Shown here: positions 34,371 through 42,906 of the stretch, one piece after another
How the letters are laid out: every line of letters starts with the position of its first letter
Position numbering within the stretch: the first letter of the stretch is position 1
Origin: Bacillota bacterium
GTDB taxonomy: Bacteria; Bacillota; Clostridia; Lachnospirales; Lachnospiraceae
DNA length: 64,000 nucleotides
Direction of reading: 5' to 3'
NCBI GenBank assembly: GCA_023435895.1
Contig: JAEZLH010000019.1
Span: 1 to 64,000 of the forward strand
Translations under genes and position numbers: made by a program
The notes under the pieces: generated by a model
Seen by the model: only the letters and a program-made list of their open reading frames with translations
What the model was told of the DNA's origin: nothing
Databases searched by the model: none

Positions 34371-35320
34371 TGTTAATTAATTTTTTGTTTGCTTCCATTA
34401 AAGCCGGCATTCCTCTTCTCTTTGGTACAACCGGTGAAATAGTAACGGAAAAGTCAGGTAACTTGAACCTTGGTGTGGAAGGTATGATGTATATGGGAGC
34501 TTTTGTTGGTTTCTATACAGCCTATCGTTCCGATAATTTACTGATCGCTCTGATTGCTACCTTCGCTACCGGTGTGTTTGCCGCATTAATCTATGCGTTC
34601 TTGACGGTTACGATGATGGCGAATCAGAATGTATGCGGTCTTACCTTAACCATATTTGGAACTGGTTTTGCAAGGTTCTTTGGTGAGGGAATGATTAATA
34701 AAGCGGGAAATACACCCAAGCTATCCGACAGTTTTATGAGTTTAATCAGTGAAAAGAAAATTCCTGTTCTTGGAGAGATTCCGGTTATCGGAAAACTATT
34801 ATTTTCACATAATATATTGGTGTATTTAGGCGTTGTTATTGCAGTGATCTGTACTATCTATATGTTCAAGACCAGAGCTGGTCTGAATATGAGAGCGGTA
34901 GGTGAGAATCCCGCAGCTGCCGATGCAGGTGGTATTAACGTTACTTTGGTGAAATATGTGCATATTTTAATCGGTGGTGGTATCTGCGCTCTTGGTGGAG
35001 CTTACTTGGCACTGATTAACGGCGGTGGCGTATGGAATAATGAAGGTGTGGTAAGCGGACAGGGTTGGATTTCTGTGGCACTTGTTATTTTCGCCAGCTG
35101 GAACCCTGCCAAAGCAATCTTTGGCTCCTTTATCTTTGGTGCATTCAGTGTTTTACAGTTCTATGTGCCCAAGAATGTAATAGCGATTCCCAATGCCTTC
35201 TATGTAATGCTTCCATTCCTGATTACTACCATTGTATTGGTTATCACCTCCATGCGTAAAACAAAGGAGGGCGCTCAGCCTGCAAGCACTGGTTTGAATT
35301 ATTTCCGAGAAGAAAGATAA
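34370..35320 (+). CDS. nucleoside-type ABC transporter permease, smaller subunit
   Basis: 316 aa of the BPD_transp_2 family. GIPLLFGTTGEIVTEKSGNLNLGVEGMMYMGAF is the typical N-terminus and LNMRAVGENPAAADAGGINVTLVKYVHILIGGGICALGGAYLAL the coupling loop. It completes the BMP-type importer (binding protein, ATPase, two permeases). No clear terminator follows before the transposon remains. Confidence 0.92.
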   Translation: MLINFLFASIKAGIPLLFGTTGEIVTEKSGNLNLGVEGMMYMGAFVGFYTAYRSDNLLIALIATFATGVFAALIYAFLTVTMMANQNVCGLTLTIFGTGFARFFGEGMINKAGNTPKLSDSFMSLISEKKIPVLGEIPVIGKLLFSHNILVYLGVVIAVICTIYMFKTRAGLNMRAVGENPAAADAGGINVTLVKYVHILIGGGICALGGAYLALINGGGVWNNEGVVSGQGWISVALVIFASWNPAKAIFGSFIFGAFSVLQFYVPKNVIAIPNAFYVMLPFLITTIVLVITSMRKTKEGAQPASTGLNYFREER

Positions 35321-35422
35321 AAGAATATAACGGTAATAAAAAGATATCCGGTTCCCTCTCCAATACGTTGGGGTAGGTGTTGCTGACCTCATAAATTAGC
35401 AAAAAACTGATTTTATTGATTG

Positions 35423-35478
35423 TCTCTGGGTTGATCTGTATACTGTCATTAGTATACGAAAGGAAAAAGTCCCAGAGA
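35423..35478. repeat. nested inverted repeats at the edge of the IS graveyard
   Basis: Outer TCTCTGGG (35423-35430) and CCCAGAGA (35471-35478) enclose a second perfect hairpin, GTATACT-N6-AGTATAC (35438-35457). There is no T run in either direction. It sits 100 bp after the importer operon and 110 bp before the DUF6431 pseudogene, where a transposon end would be expected. Confidence 0.55.
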
Positions 35479-35589
35479 ACATCTTCCCACGACAGATCAT
35501 GCACTCTGAGACTCACCAAAAACATGATTATTATATCAGATTACACTGTTACCTATAATGAGGAAGAAAATATTTTTAGTTGAGAGACG

Positions 35590-36062
35590 TGCTTCATCCG
35601 TCTGCCCCATCTGCGAGAAGCCGCAGGTATACAAGGATTCTTGTCTGCCATCCTGAAAAGGAAGGTGGGGAACGTCTCCGGTATTTAATAAATTATTTCA
35701 AATGCACGCATTGCCGGATGATTCAACGGGAACTTCCTGATTGTATGGTACCTTACAAGCATTACTCAGCTGAAGTTATCTCTGGGGCTCTTGACGATTT
35801 GTCACCAGTGTGGATGAGGGTAGGATGCGGAGGATTATCCATGTGAGGCCACCATCCACAGATGGCATCACTGGATGATGGCAAATGTCCTGAGGATAGA
35901 CGGTTATCTGAAGTCCATAGGATATAAGGTGCTGGGTTTTACGGAGGAACTTTTAAAATCCGGCGTATCGCTGCTCTATGAATTCGTAGTTCCAATGAGA
36001 GATGGTTTGAAACCTTTCTCCGTTTTATCTATAATTCGGCCGGCTATCTGGTTACCGTCTGA
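35590..36062 (+). pseudogene. DUF6431-type transposon-associated protein, frameshifted
   Basis: Readable in pieces across frames: CPICEKPQVY near the start, then RYLINYFKCTHCRMIQRELPDCMVPYKHYSAEVISGALDD, then MMANVLRIDGYLKSIGYKVLGFTEELLKSG, and finally NERWFETFLRFIYNSAGYLVTV before a stop at 36062. The CxxC...CxxC zinc-ribbon followed by RELPD..VPYKHYSAE is the DUF6431 pattern, found in mobile-element contexts. At least three frame breaks make it dead. Confidence 0.75.
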
Positions 36063-36182
36063 GCAATTGATTTTGCACTGACTTTGTTTTGTTGTCATGG
36101 ATGCTTTGTCGTATAATTTCCTCAAAAGGTGGTAATCATTCATGAATACAAATGCAGAAACAAAACAATGGCAGGAAGAACG

Positions 36183-36255
36183 TAAGCGCTGCTTAAAATA
36201 CCGTATGGATACCTTGACATTTTCTTCTTATGAAAAATCAGACGTTTCCATTATT
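36183..36255. repeat. 73-bp direct repeat, copy 1 (IS66 end)
   Basis: About 67 of 73 bases are identical to 37589-37661, beginning TAAGCGCTGCTTAAAATACC and ending CAGACGTTTCCATTATT. In copy 2 the segment runs from the tail of a tnpC gene to the element end, so both copies are right ends of the same IS66-type element read on the minus strand. Confidence 0.8.
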
Positions 36256-36352
36256 ATATCATTTTCTTTGCACCAAGCATGTTTGATAAGCCACTAACGC
36301 GACATTGTTGTATACAGTTCATCCAGTATTCATCTTTTTGAGCTTTTGTCAT
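36240..36352 (-). pseudogene. IS66 tnpA 5' fragment
   Basis: From an ATG at 36352 with GGAGGATCC upstream: MTKAQKDEYWMNCIQQCRVS then GLSN, then a frame break into AWCKENDII. This is the start of an IS66 TnpA-type accessory protein (compare VISWCKTNSI in the intact copy at 36677). It is truncated by the joined 73-bp repeat. Confidence 0.6.
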
Positions 36353-36676
36353 ATGTTAAGGATCCTCCAAAAAAGTTTGGAGTAAAATGATTCAAAAGTT
36401 TGAAAACAATTAGCAGTGAAATGTTACAACTTTTGAAGTTCAAGATTAGAACAAAGAGTAAGTTACTCCAACTATCCTAAGCTTACGGCAAAGGTCATGA
36501 AATGACACTACGGTAGTTTATGTCGCGCTTACTAAAGAATTCGGTGTCCATTTTCGTAAGGGATTAATAAAACGGTGCCTAGCACCGATGTTCTAATCCA
36601 TGAGATAATACTCTACATAATAATTAAAGTAGTGCTAGTTATAGTTGTTATAGTAGCGTTAGTCTTGGAGGGTATC

Positions 36677-37033
36677 ATGGATAAAGTTACAGCAACTCGA
36701 AAGTTCCTCAAAAAGGAACAGTGGATTAAGCTCATACGTGAATGTCAGTCGAGTGGAATGAGCGTCATTTCTTGGTGTAAAACGAATAGTATTTGCGAAC
36801 AAACTTACTATAAGAATCTCAAGAAGCTACGAGAAGAACTTATAGAAAACCCACCAGTTCCAGTAGAAAAAGCAGAATCAGTTGTATTCAAAAAATTAGA
36901 AACACAGTCTCCGCTACCCAATACACAAGCGGCCGTTATTATTCGGTTACCTTATGCATCCCTCGAGATTGCTGATGGAACCAGTCAACAAACTATCCAA
37001 GCAGTGCTTCTGGCATTGCAAAGCATATGCTAG
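36677..37033 (+). CDS. tnpA: IS66 accessory protein TnpA
   Basis: 118 aa, intact. The N-terminal helix-turn-helix-like region is KKEQWIKLIRECQSSGMSVISWCKTNSICEQTYYKNLKKLREEL, as in IS66 Orf1. The C-terminal part IIRLPYASLEIADGTSQQTIQAVLLAL is the usual tail. The ATG at 36677 has GGAGGG upstream. Its stop overlaps the tnpB start. It is probably required with TnpB and TnpC for transposition, both of which are broken here. Confidence 0.8.
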   Translation: MDKVTATRKFLKKEQWIKLIRECQSSGMSVISWCKTNSICEQTYYKNLKKLREELIENPPVPVEKAESVVFKKLETQSPLPNTQAAVIIRLPYASLEIADGTSQQTIQAVLLALQSIC

Positions 37034-37386
37034 GCGATATCACTGTCGCCAAGAACATCTATGTTGCATGTGGATATACCGACACATGCGAAAATCTATA
37101 GATGGATAGCTGCAGTGGTTCATGAAGAGTTTCATCTGGATCCATTCTCACCAAGTTTGTTCCTATTCTGCGGGAAACGCCGTGACCGTATGAAGGTCTT
37201 GCTTTGGGAAGGCAATGGTTTGTTCTTCTTAATAAGCGCCTGCCTTGAGAATGGAAACTTTAAATGACCTCGTAAAGAAAGCGAGGTTAAATCGATTAGT
37301 GGCAAGAATTTCGCTGGCTTATGGAAGGCTTGGAACTCGAACAAAAAAGTGCTATCAAGCCTGTATCACCAGGAGAGTTCTGTTAG
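37027..37386 (+). pseudogene. tnpB: IS66 tnpB, frameshifted
   Basis: Starts MLGDITVAKNIYVACGYTD, then breaks frame before MRKSIDG, with a premature stop, then reads LAAVVHEEFHLDPFSPSLFLFCGKRRDRMKVLLWEGNGLFFL and further broken WPRKES...FAWLMEGLELEQK, ending AIKPVSPGEFC. The LFLFCG(R/K)RRDR(M/I)KVLLWEGNG block is diagnostic of IS66 Orf2. At least three disruptions. Confidence 0.8.
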
Positions 37387-37473
37387 TATAGAAGTGTCAA
37401 AAAGCCCTGATTTTGTTGGATTCTTGACACTTTTTGTGTTATAATTAACTCATCAAAAACGGATGAGGAATTA

Positions 37474-37587
37474 ATGAAACGAATCAAAAAGATGCCTATA
37501 TAGAGCACCTTGAAAACATTATAAAAATCTTCAAAATCAGATTTCCAACTTTACAGATATGGTAATGCTTCTTCGTAAGGAAAAGTT
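37474..37587 (+). pseudogene. tnpC: IS66 transposase tnpC, N-terminal fragment
   Basis: Reads NETNQKDAYIEHLENIIK, then after a frame break SNFTDMVMLLRKEKL, the IS66 transposase N-terminus. It stops exactly where the 73-bp repeat begins. A promoter-like TTGACA...TTATAAT lies just upstream (about 37420-37445). Confidence 0.65.
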
Positions 37588-37958
37588 GTAAGCGCTACTT
37601 AAAATACCGTATTGATACCCTGATATTTTCTTTTTATGAAAAATCAGACGTTTCCATTATTTAAGCTACAGGATTGTTGCATTGCATCTAACCATGGCAT
37701 CAGTTCATCAAGAAGATTTTCGGGCTCATTTTTGTAGTCCAGCATCTTTGTCATAACTGTTTCCAGGTAGAGACGGATATTTAATCCATTCGCTTTGGCT
37801 GTTTCGGCTAATGTATAAACAATGGCGCTTGCTCTGGCACCTTTTACTGTGCCATGAAATAGAAAGTTTTTTCTCTTATGTGCTATAACACATAAAAGAA
37901 AAAACTGGCTCTTTGCGGATACACCAAAAGGTGCAACATCAAGTGCAACCGTGTACAA
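37588..37958 (-). pseudogene. IS66 transposase C-terminal fragment of a second element
   Basis: Minus-strand frame with KRKNFLFHGTVKGARASAIVYTLAETAKANGLNIRLYLETVM, the IS66 C-terminal domain pattern, running to a stop at 37661 inside the 73-bp repeat and the GTAAGC end at 37588. It has no upstream catalytic domain and lies in the opposite direction inside the plus-strand tnpC. Confidence 0.75.
37589..37661. repeat. 73-bp direct repeat, copy 2 (IS66 end)
   Basis: Second copy of the segment at 36183-36255; differences are single-base substitutions. It marks the border at which a minus-strand IS66 fragment joins the plus-strand tnpC. Confidence 0.8.
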
Positions 37959-38114
37959 TCTATCGAAAGTGCAAAAGCAGACAACTTAAATGTCTATGCA
38001 TACTTGCAACATTTACTTCTATATATGCCAGATGTAGAATGGCAGTCAGATCCAAGTCCCCTAGATGACCTGATGCCACGGGCATCAGAGATTCATGAAA
38101 AATGTCATAGGTAA
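37950..38114 (+). pseudogene. tnpC: IS66 transposase tnpC, C-terminal fragment
   Basis: Reads QSIESAKADNLNVYAYLQHL then LLYMPDVEWQSDPSPLDDLMPRASEIHEKCHR to a stop at 38114. This is the tail of the plus-strand transposase whose start is at 37474. A GAAGCCAG...CTGGCTTC hairpin follows, then the right end of the element at 38181. Confidence 0.7.
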
Positions 38115-38354
38115 TTCGGAAGCCAGTTTATAGCTGGCTTCTATTTATTTCTATAAAGACACCTTGTTATTAAGCGCTTACCCATTTTCACCGGATTACG
38201 CAATAAATAACCATAATTATCGACCTCCTTAACAGAGGTCTTCACTCCAGAGCAGAAAGCATTGCTCTTATTTATCGTAAAAGGGGTTTTCTGAATTCCC
38301 GAAACGAGTGCACGAGTGCACTAATCAAACGGAAGATTCAATAGTATTAATTAT

Positions 38355-38750
38355 TTATTTTTTTGACTTAAATATTTCTTTAAATATATTCATTCCATCA
38401 GTATTAAAAAATGGAATCGGTATCAATGAATTTAAAAAAATTAACAAGGAAATATATTTATATACAATATATTCATTAGGTAAAGAAACAAAGATAATAA
38501 AATTCACTAATGGTCCTGAAATAATGATAATCAATCTTTTTATCAAATTAAGTTTTTTATATTCTTTAATTAGAAATTCAATATGGCATGTTAAAATGAT
38601 AGGCGATATTTTGATTTTTTTGATTTTTAGGTATAATCCATTTCCAATAACTATATATTCGATATTTATTTTAAAAATTTTTAAGGCTAGAAAATGCCCT
38701 ATTTCATGTAATATTAAATTAATTACTAAAAATATATAGTATTTAAGCAT
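38355..38750 (-). CDS. small M50-family (site-2-protease-like) intramembrane metalloprotease
   Basis: 131 aa, nearly all hydrophobic or basic. The zinc-binding HEIGH motif is at residues 15-19 inside the first helix. The third ligand region is N107-SLIP and N116-TDG, a variant of the S2P N.xxP...(N/L)DG motif. It overlaps the upstream ABC gene by 8 bp and is the last gene of an A+T-rich operon. Small M50 proteins of this kind process membrane-bound peptide precursors in peptide-toxin loci such as yydFGHIJ; this role is inferred from context. A plus-strand frame over the same bases is a shadow. Confidence 0.8.
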   Translation of the reverse strand: MLKYYIFLVINLILHEIGHFLALKIFKINIEYIVIGNGLYLKIKKIKISPIILTCHIEFLIKEYKKLNLIKRLIIIISGPLVNFIIFVSLPNEYIVYKYISLLIFLNSLIPIPFFNTDGMNIFKEIFKSKK

Positions 38751-40548
38751 ATCTTTTACTTACCTTTTTTAAAATTAGAAATGAACAAGAAAATGTTAAA
38801 ATGCAAATTCCATAAAATGGTATCATCATCAAAAGCCCTATTAAAGTTCTCATATATAAAAAGGAAACAATAATAAGTATTGGTAAAACAATTAAAAAGT
38901 CAAGCAAAAGTACTTTGTATAAATTCGCTACATTCTTTCTTGGCTTAAAATTTATATTGTTTATATCTTGAATATAATCATCAATTATAACAAATGATTT
39001 TTTACTAGTTATAATTAATAATATACAAGCCAATGTAGCAAATAGTAATGATATTAATATCATTTTTATTGAAGCATTCTTATAAGTATACAACATAATT
39101 TTATTATTAACAAAATTAGAATAATATTGATAACTTGATGCATCTCTAACAAGAACATTCATTAATTCTTTATCGCTTCCTTCTTTATACTCAATAAAAA
39201 TGTTTCTATAATATAAATCTTCTTCATCATACCCTTGAGTTCTCATCGTTTTAAGAATATTGTTTAATCGATCTTCTTCTTTAACTTCAATAACTCCAAA
39301 TTGATTATCTAAATCATACGAAATTGTTATTATTGGTAAGTTTGTTATCCCTACAATATTATATTTTTTATTATTTATTTCAATATTAGTCCCAATAATA
39401 TCATTAATATCTCCTGTATAATTCCAATGTTTTTGCATTTGCTCATAAGATACAATAGCTTCTGATTTGTTATCTTTAGGTAGTCTACCCAATAATAAAA
39501 AGCCTTTACATCCAGGATATGTTCGTTGATAATTGGGTGAATCAGTAATAATGTTAGGTATGGAAAAAATATTAATATTATTTGTATTAGTATTTTCAAT
39601 TATTTTATTTAAGTATCCAAGATCTATAACAAAAATATTTTTGATGAAACTTTTGCTTGATAAATCAATTAATTCTTCCGTATTAAAGTGATTAATTGAA
39701 TTAATATATTTAGAATGCAATTCTTTTTTTGAAACTGTAGATTTGACGTAAGTGTTATAATTTTCATTAACATCAAGAATTTCAATGAAGTTATCTGCTT
39801 TTAATTTTTTCTCAATATATACATTGAATTTGATATTGTTAGCTGAAATTATAGATATACTAATTAATAAAACTAATAATAAACTAAACATTAGTTTATT
39901 AAAACTTGAATAAAATATTTCTCCGAATATTTTATTTTTATGTATTTGGTTAGTTTTTATATAGTCTATATCTTCAAGGTCTATTTTTTTCTTTGTCTTT
40001 TTTATTATTCCCTCATTTTCAATAATATATTCTGTATGATAATCCAAATTTAATCTTTTATCATGTGTAGAAACTATTATTGTTTTACTTTTGCTAAGTT
40101 CATTTAGTACAAAAAGTACTTTTTCTGTACTACTGTTATCTAAACTATTTGTAGGTTCATCAAAGATTAATATAGGAGTGTCTTTTATCAAGCATCTTAT
40201 AATAGCAAGTTTAACAAACTCACCACCACTTATTTCCTGAATGTTTTTATCCAGGTAATCTACTTCAAAAATCTCACAATATTTTTGTAGCAATATTTTA
40301 TTATCTGTTTCTAAATATTTATGACCATTAATTGAATATTTATATAATTGTTGAGAAAAATATACTATATTTGACTGTTTATTTTCAATATCGATATAAT
40401 TATTTTCTTTTAGAAATGTTTCTATGAAAGAAGTTTTTCCTGATCCGTTCGCCCCTTTTATAACATAAATACCTTTATGTGAAAATTCAACATCATTAAT
40501 ATTTATTTTTAACTTCCCTTTTTTTAATACAAAATTTTTAATTTTCAT
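38743..40548 (-). CDS. ABC transporter, ATPase-permease fusion (MacB-like topology), second of pair
   Basis: 601 aa. The N-terminal ATPase (residues about 1-200) has Walker A GANGSGKTS, signature ISGGEFVK, Walker B PILIFDEPTNSLD and an H-loop STHDKR. A first membrane helix (LMFSLLLVLLISISIISANNI) is followed by an external domain of about 240 residues, then three C-terminal helices (MILISLLFATLACILLIITS; VLLLDFLIVLPILIIVSFLYM; LLMMIPFYGICILTFSCSFLIL). This is the MacB-type arrangement used for extracting or exporting peptides. It overlaps the partner gene by 4 bp (ATGA), so a heterodimer with the 583-aa protein is likely. Very A+T-rich, unlike the chromosomal genes around. Confidence 0.85.
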   Translation of the reverse strand: MKIKNFVLKKGKLKININDVEFSHKGIYVIKGANGSGKTSFIETFLKENNYIDIENKQSNIVYFSQQLYKYSINGHKYLETDNKILLQKYCEIFEVDYLDKNIQEISGGEFVKLAIIRCLIKDTPILIFDEPTNSLDNSSTEKVLFVLNELSKSKTIIVSTHDKRLNLDYHTEYIIENEGIIKKTKKKIDLEDIDYIKTNQIHKNKIFGEIFYSSFNKLMFSLLLVLLISISIISANNIKFNVYIEKKLKADNFIEILDVNENYNTYVKSTVSKKELHSKYINSINHFNTEELIDLSSKSFIKNIFVIDLGYLNKIIENTNTNNINIFSIPNIITDSPNYQRTYPGCKGFLLLGRLPKDNKSEAIVSYEQMQKHWNYTGDINDIIGTNIEINNKKYNIVGITNLPIITISYDLDNQFGVIEVKEEDRLNNILKTMRTQGYDEEDLYYRNIFIEYKEGSDKELMNVLVRDASSYQYYSNFVNNKIMLYTYKNASIKMILISLLFATLACILLIITSKKSFVIIDDYIQDINNINFKPRKNVANLYKVLLLDFLIVLPILIIVSFLYMRTLIGLLMMIPFYGICILTFSCSFLILKKVSKRYA

Positions 40549-42296
40549 TTAAATAATCTCCTCATTTTTCGGTATATAAAATTCATAATAATAAGTGAAA
40601 TAAAATGCATACAGATTATACTAATTAATAATATTAAAATAAGTATCTGCCTCCATTTCATAATGTATATAATACCAGCGGTAATTAATCCAATACTAAA
40701 TAATAAAATTGAAATATATTTTAATAAGTAATAATCTTTTTGACTTTGATAAATATCTTTTATTGAAAAACCATAATAATAAAAGTTTTTATACTTCTTT
40801 GTATTGGATTTTTCATAAATTATTATAACAATAATTAATAATAAAATTACTAATATAAAATATGTTATTAAAGACTTAATTGTAATCATCCACTCATTAA
40901 GATTATTAATTTCAATATTTAATTTATATAAATCATATCCTTGAATAAGCAATGATTTTTTATCTAACTGATTATCAATAATAAAATCCATTAATTCAAC
41001 ATTATCTTTAATCTTAAATAATGCTTCTGTTATTATATAATTATTATTAAATTCCAAGAGCATTTGATTATATAAATTTATATTAAAATCTATTAGAATA
41101 GTATCTTTTAATTCACTATTAAAAGATATTTTATATCCATATTCAGAAAAAAAATTGATAATTTCGTCTTTTTTTAGTGAATCTGGTAAAATTACTTTAC
41201 TTTTAAACGTATTTGAATTATTTACAAAATCTTTTAATGAAGAAGTTGATGTTAATTTAATCTCTTTATTAGTTAAAAATTTTAATATAAAATTTTTGGA
41301 TTTTTCATCAATATTATAATATTTTTTATTTTCTTTATTAAAATATTCTTGTGGATATACTTTTTCAATAGTATTTCCTTTAAGATTTATACCTATATCC
41401 AAATGTTTAATTTCTTCATTAATAATTTTATTATAATATTTTACTTTATTTCTTTTGAATGCTATTTTTATTAAAACCGTATTTAAGGAATCACTATCAT
41501 TGAACTCATCAATATGAGTCCCTAAAAAACTACTTATATGAAAAACGTTTTTATTATATTTATTATATGGTTCAATTTTTTTCAAAAGTGAAAGATTATT
41601 AATAGCACTATATAATAAAATTATTATTAGTAAAATAAAACATATATAAAAAATATAATTGTAGTTTTTGTTTTTAATTTTTTTTAATACATCAGTCTTG
41701 AATGAATCATTGTCTATTAATGGTAAATAACTAATCTTTTCTTCCAGTAATATTAATTCCCTATTCTGAATTTTATATTTCTTTAAATACTTATCAAATC
41801 TGTCATCGTGGCTTATTAATAATATTACCTTTTGTTGTGAGAATTGGTTGATTAAGATTTTCATTTTTTCAAACATTATATAATCAATGTCGTTTGACGG
41901 TTCGTCTAATATAATAATTTTTCTATTCGAAAATAAAACTTGTAAAAGAGATATTAATCTTTTTTCTCCACCACTGAGATATTTCGGATTTTTTTCAAGT
42001 AAATAATCGAGTTCATTTTGTTGTAAAAAAATTAAAATTTCGTTTTTTTTATCTTGATACATATTAATGTTATCTAAAACAGTTTCTTCCTTTAATATTA
42101 AATCATTCTCTTGTAACATTAGTGTAATTAAGTTAGGATATTTATTAAATAAAGTTTTGGCAATTGTTGTTTTTCCAGAACCATTTTTTCCTGTAATTAA
42201 ATAAATACCATTATGATTTAAATTAATACTAAATTTATTAATTAATTTTTTTTTGAATTCTTTCTTTAAATAAATATCTTCTAACAATAATTCCAT
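40545..42296 (-). CDS. ABC transporter, ATPase-permease fusion (MacB-like topology), first of pair
   Basis: 583 aa with the same plan as its neighbour: ATPase (residues about 1-190; GKNGSGKTT, LSGGEKR, KIIILDEPSNDID, ISHDDR), one helix (YIFYICFILLIIILLYSAI), an external domain of about 230 residues, and three C-terminal helices. The ATG at 42296 has no ribosome site; a six-codon frame (42347-42327, MFIYFI) with a strong AAAGGATAAGGAT lies 30 nt upstream and could couple translation. Base composition is extremely A+T-rich. Probably exports or handles the 153-aa protein or an unseen peptide. Confidence 0.85.
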   Translation of the reverse strand: MELLLEDIYLKKEFKKKLINKFSINLNHNGIYLITGKNGSGKTTIAKTLFNKYPNLITLMLQENDLILKEETVLDNINMYQDKKNEILIFLQQNELDYLLEKNPKYLSGGEKRLISLLQVLFSNRKIIILDEPSNDIDYIMFEKMKILINQFSQQKVILLISHDDRFDKYLKKYKIQNRELILLEEKISYLPLIDNDSFKTDVLKKIKNKNYNYIFYICFILLIIILLYSAINNLSLLKKIEPYNKYNKNVFHISSFLGTHIDEFNDSDSLNTVLIKIAFKRNKVKYYNKIINEEIKHLDIGINLKGNTIEKVYPQEYFNKENKKYYNIDEKSKNFILKFLTNKEIKLTSTSSLKDFVNNSNTFKSKVILPDSLKKDEIINFFSEYGYKISFNSELKDTILIDFNINLYNQMLLEFNNNYIITEALFKIKDNVELMDFIIDNQLDKKSLLIQGYDLYKLNIEINNLNEWMITIKSLITYFILVILLLIIVIIIYEKSNTKKYKNFYYYGFSIKDIYQSQKDYYLLKYISILLFSIGLITAGIIYIMKWRQILILILLISIICMHFISLIIMNFIYRKMRRLFK

Positions 42297-42326
42297 AAAT
42301 GTTTTTTAAGAATATATTTAAATAAA

Positions 42327-42347
42327 TTAAATAAAATAAATAAACAT
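42327..42347 (-). other. six-codon leader frame before the ABC pair
   Basis: ATG with AAAGGATAAGGAT directly upstream, encoding MFIYFI and a stop. The next gene (start at 42296) lies in the same frame after further stops and lacks its own ribosome site. It may be a translational-coupling leader, or simply misplaced ribosome-site-like sequence. Confidence 0.3.
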
Positions 42348-42417
42348 ATCCTTATCCTTTCTAATGAAATCTTTTGACAAACAATTTTTATTAGTTAATT
42401 ATAGTTGATTCATAAGT

Positions 42418-42879
42418 TTATTTAGGTAAAAATAATAGTATATCCATTCTGGATTTTACATTTTTGTTTGTATCCTTAGTTAATTTGTATGCATATTTAT
42501 CAATTCCACTTGTCCAATGCATAAAATAATCACCATAATATGCTTCATTTTCATTACAATAACCATTTGCGAATTCCAAAATGTAACTACCGCTATTTTT
42601 CCTGTAATAGATCGAGTAACGAGTTTTTACAGTTCCAGATAATTGATTTACTCCATAATATATTTGACCACTCGACCAATGTACACGAGTTTCAATTACT
42701 GATTCGCTTTGGTTTTTAGCAAAATTGTTTTCCCATCTTGTAGAGTCTTTTGTGTTAATACCAAAAATTGCAACGATGAGAGAACCTATTCCGACAACAA
42801 GGGTTACGATTCCAACTATTACCCCTACTATTACCCAATCAATGACATTTAGTTTCTTGATTTGTGACTTGTTTTCCAT
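42418..42879 (-). CDS. membrane-anchored small protein, candidate cargo of the ABC/M50 operon
   Basis: 153 aa. A lysine-containing N-terminus (MENKSQIKKLNVIDW) is followed by one strong hydrophobic helix (residues about 14-41, rich in V/I/G) and an external part of about 110 residues rich in Tyr, Trp and Gly, with a repeated HW(S/T)SG motif (about residues 68 and 121). There is one Cys and no double-glycine leader. AAAGGGAGATG precedes the ATG. It is the first gene of the A+T-rich operon, 121 bp before the ABC pair. I do not recognise a family; the Tyr/Trp-rich tail is faintly like lactococcin-972-type bacteriocins, but the match is not convincing. It could equally be a regulator or immunity protein. 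Confidence 0.6.
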   Translation of the reverse strand: MENKSQIKKLNVIDWVIVGVIVGIVTLVVGIGSLIVAIFGINTKDSTRWENNFAKNQSESVIETRVHWSSGQIYYGVNQLSGTVKTRYSIYYRKNSGSYILEFANGYCNENEAYYGDYFMHWTSGIDKYAYKLTKDTNKNVKSRMDILLFLPK

Positions 42880-42906
42880 ATTTCATCTCCCTTTAATAAT
42901 AAACCA

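Larger units (their letters stand above)
36182..36486 (-). mobile_element. internally deleted IS66-family remnant
   Basis: The left edge GTAAGCGCTGCTTAAAATAC (36182) and the right edge GTAAGCTTAGGATAG (minus strand from 36486) are IS66-like outward ends beginning GTAAGC. Inside are a 73-bp segment also present at 37589-37661 and a minus-strand tnpA 5' fragment. Most of the element is missing. The flanks do not show a matching 8-bp duplication, so the borders are approximate. Confidence 0.5.
36556..38181 (+). mobile_element. IS66-family insertion sequence, degenerate and interrupted
   Basis: The gene order tnpA (36677), tnpB (37027), tnpC (37474 to 38114) and a right end AAGCGCTTAC at 38172-38181 fit IS66. 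The left end is probably GTAAGGGATTAATAAAACGG at 36556. tnpB and tnpC are broken, and a minus-strand fragment of a second IS66 element (37588 to about 37958) sits inside tnpC, so one element inserted into or recombined with another. The element is no longer autonomous. Confidence 0.65.

Noticed and set aside
35244..35525. 93-codon minus-strand frame after the importer operon
   Set aside because: It looked partly protein-like but overlaps the end of the permease gene and the nested inverted repeat, and has no ribosome site or family match I can name.
38308..38739. 143-codon plus-strand frame opposite the M50 protease
   Set aside because: The minus-strand HEIGH/NTDG protein overlaps its operon partner and is far more convincing.
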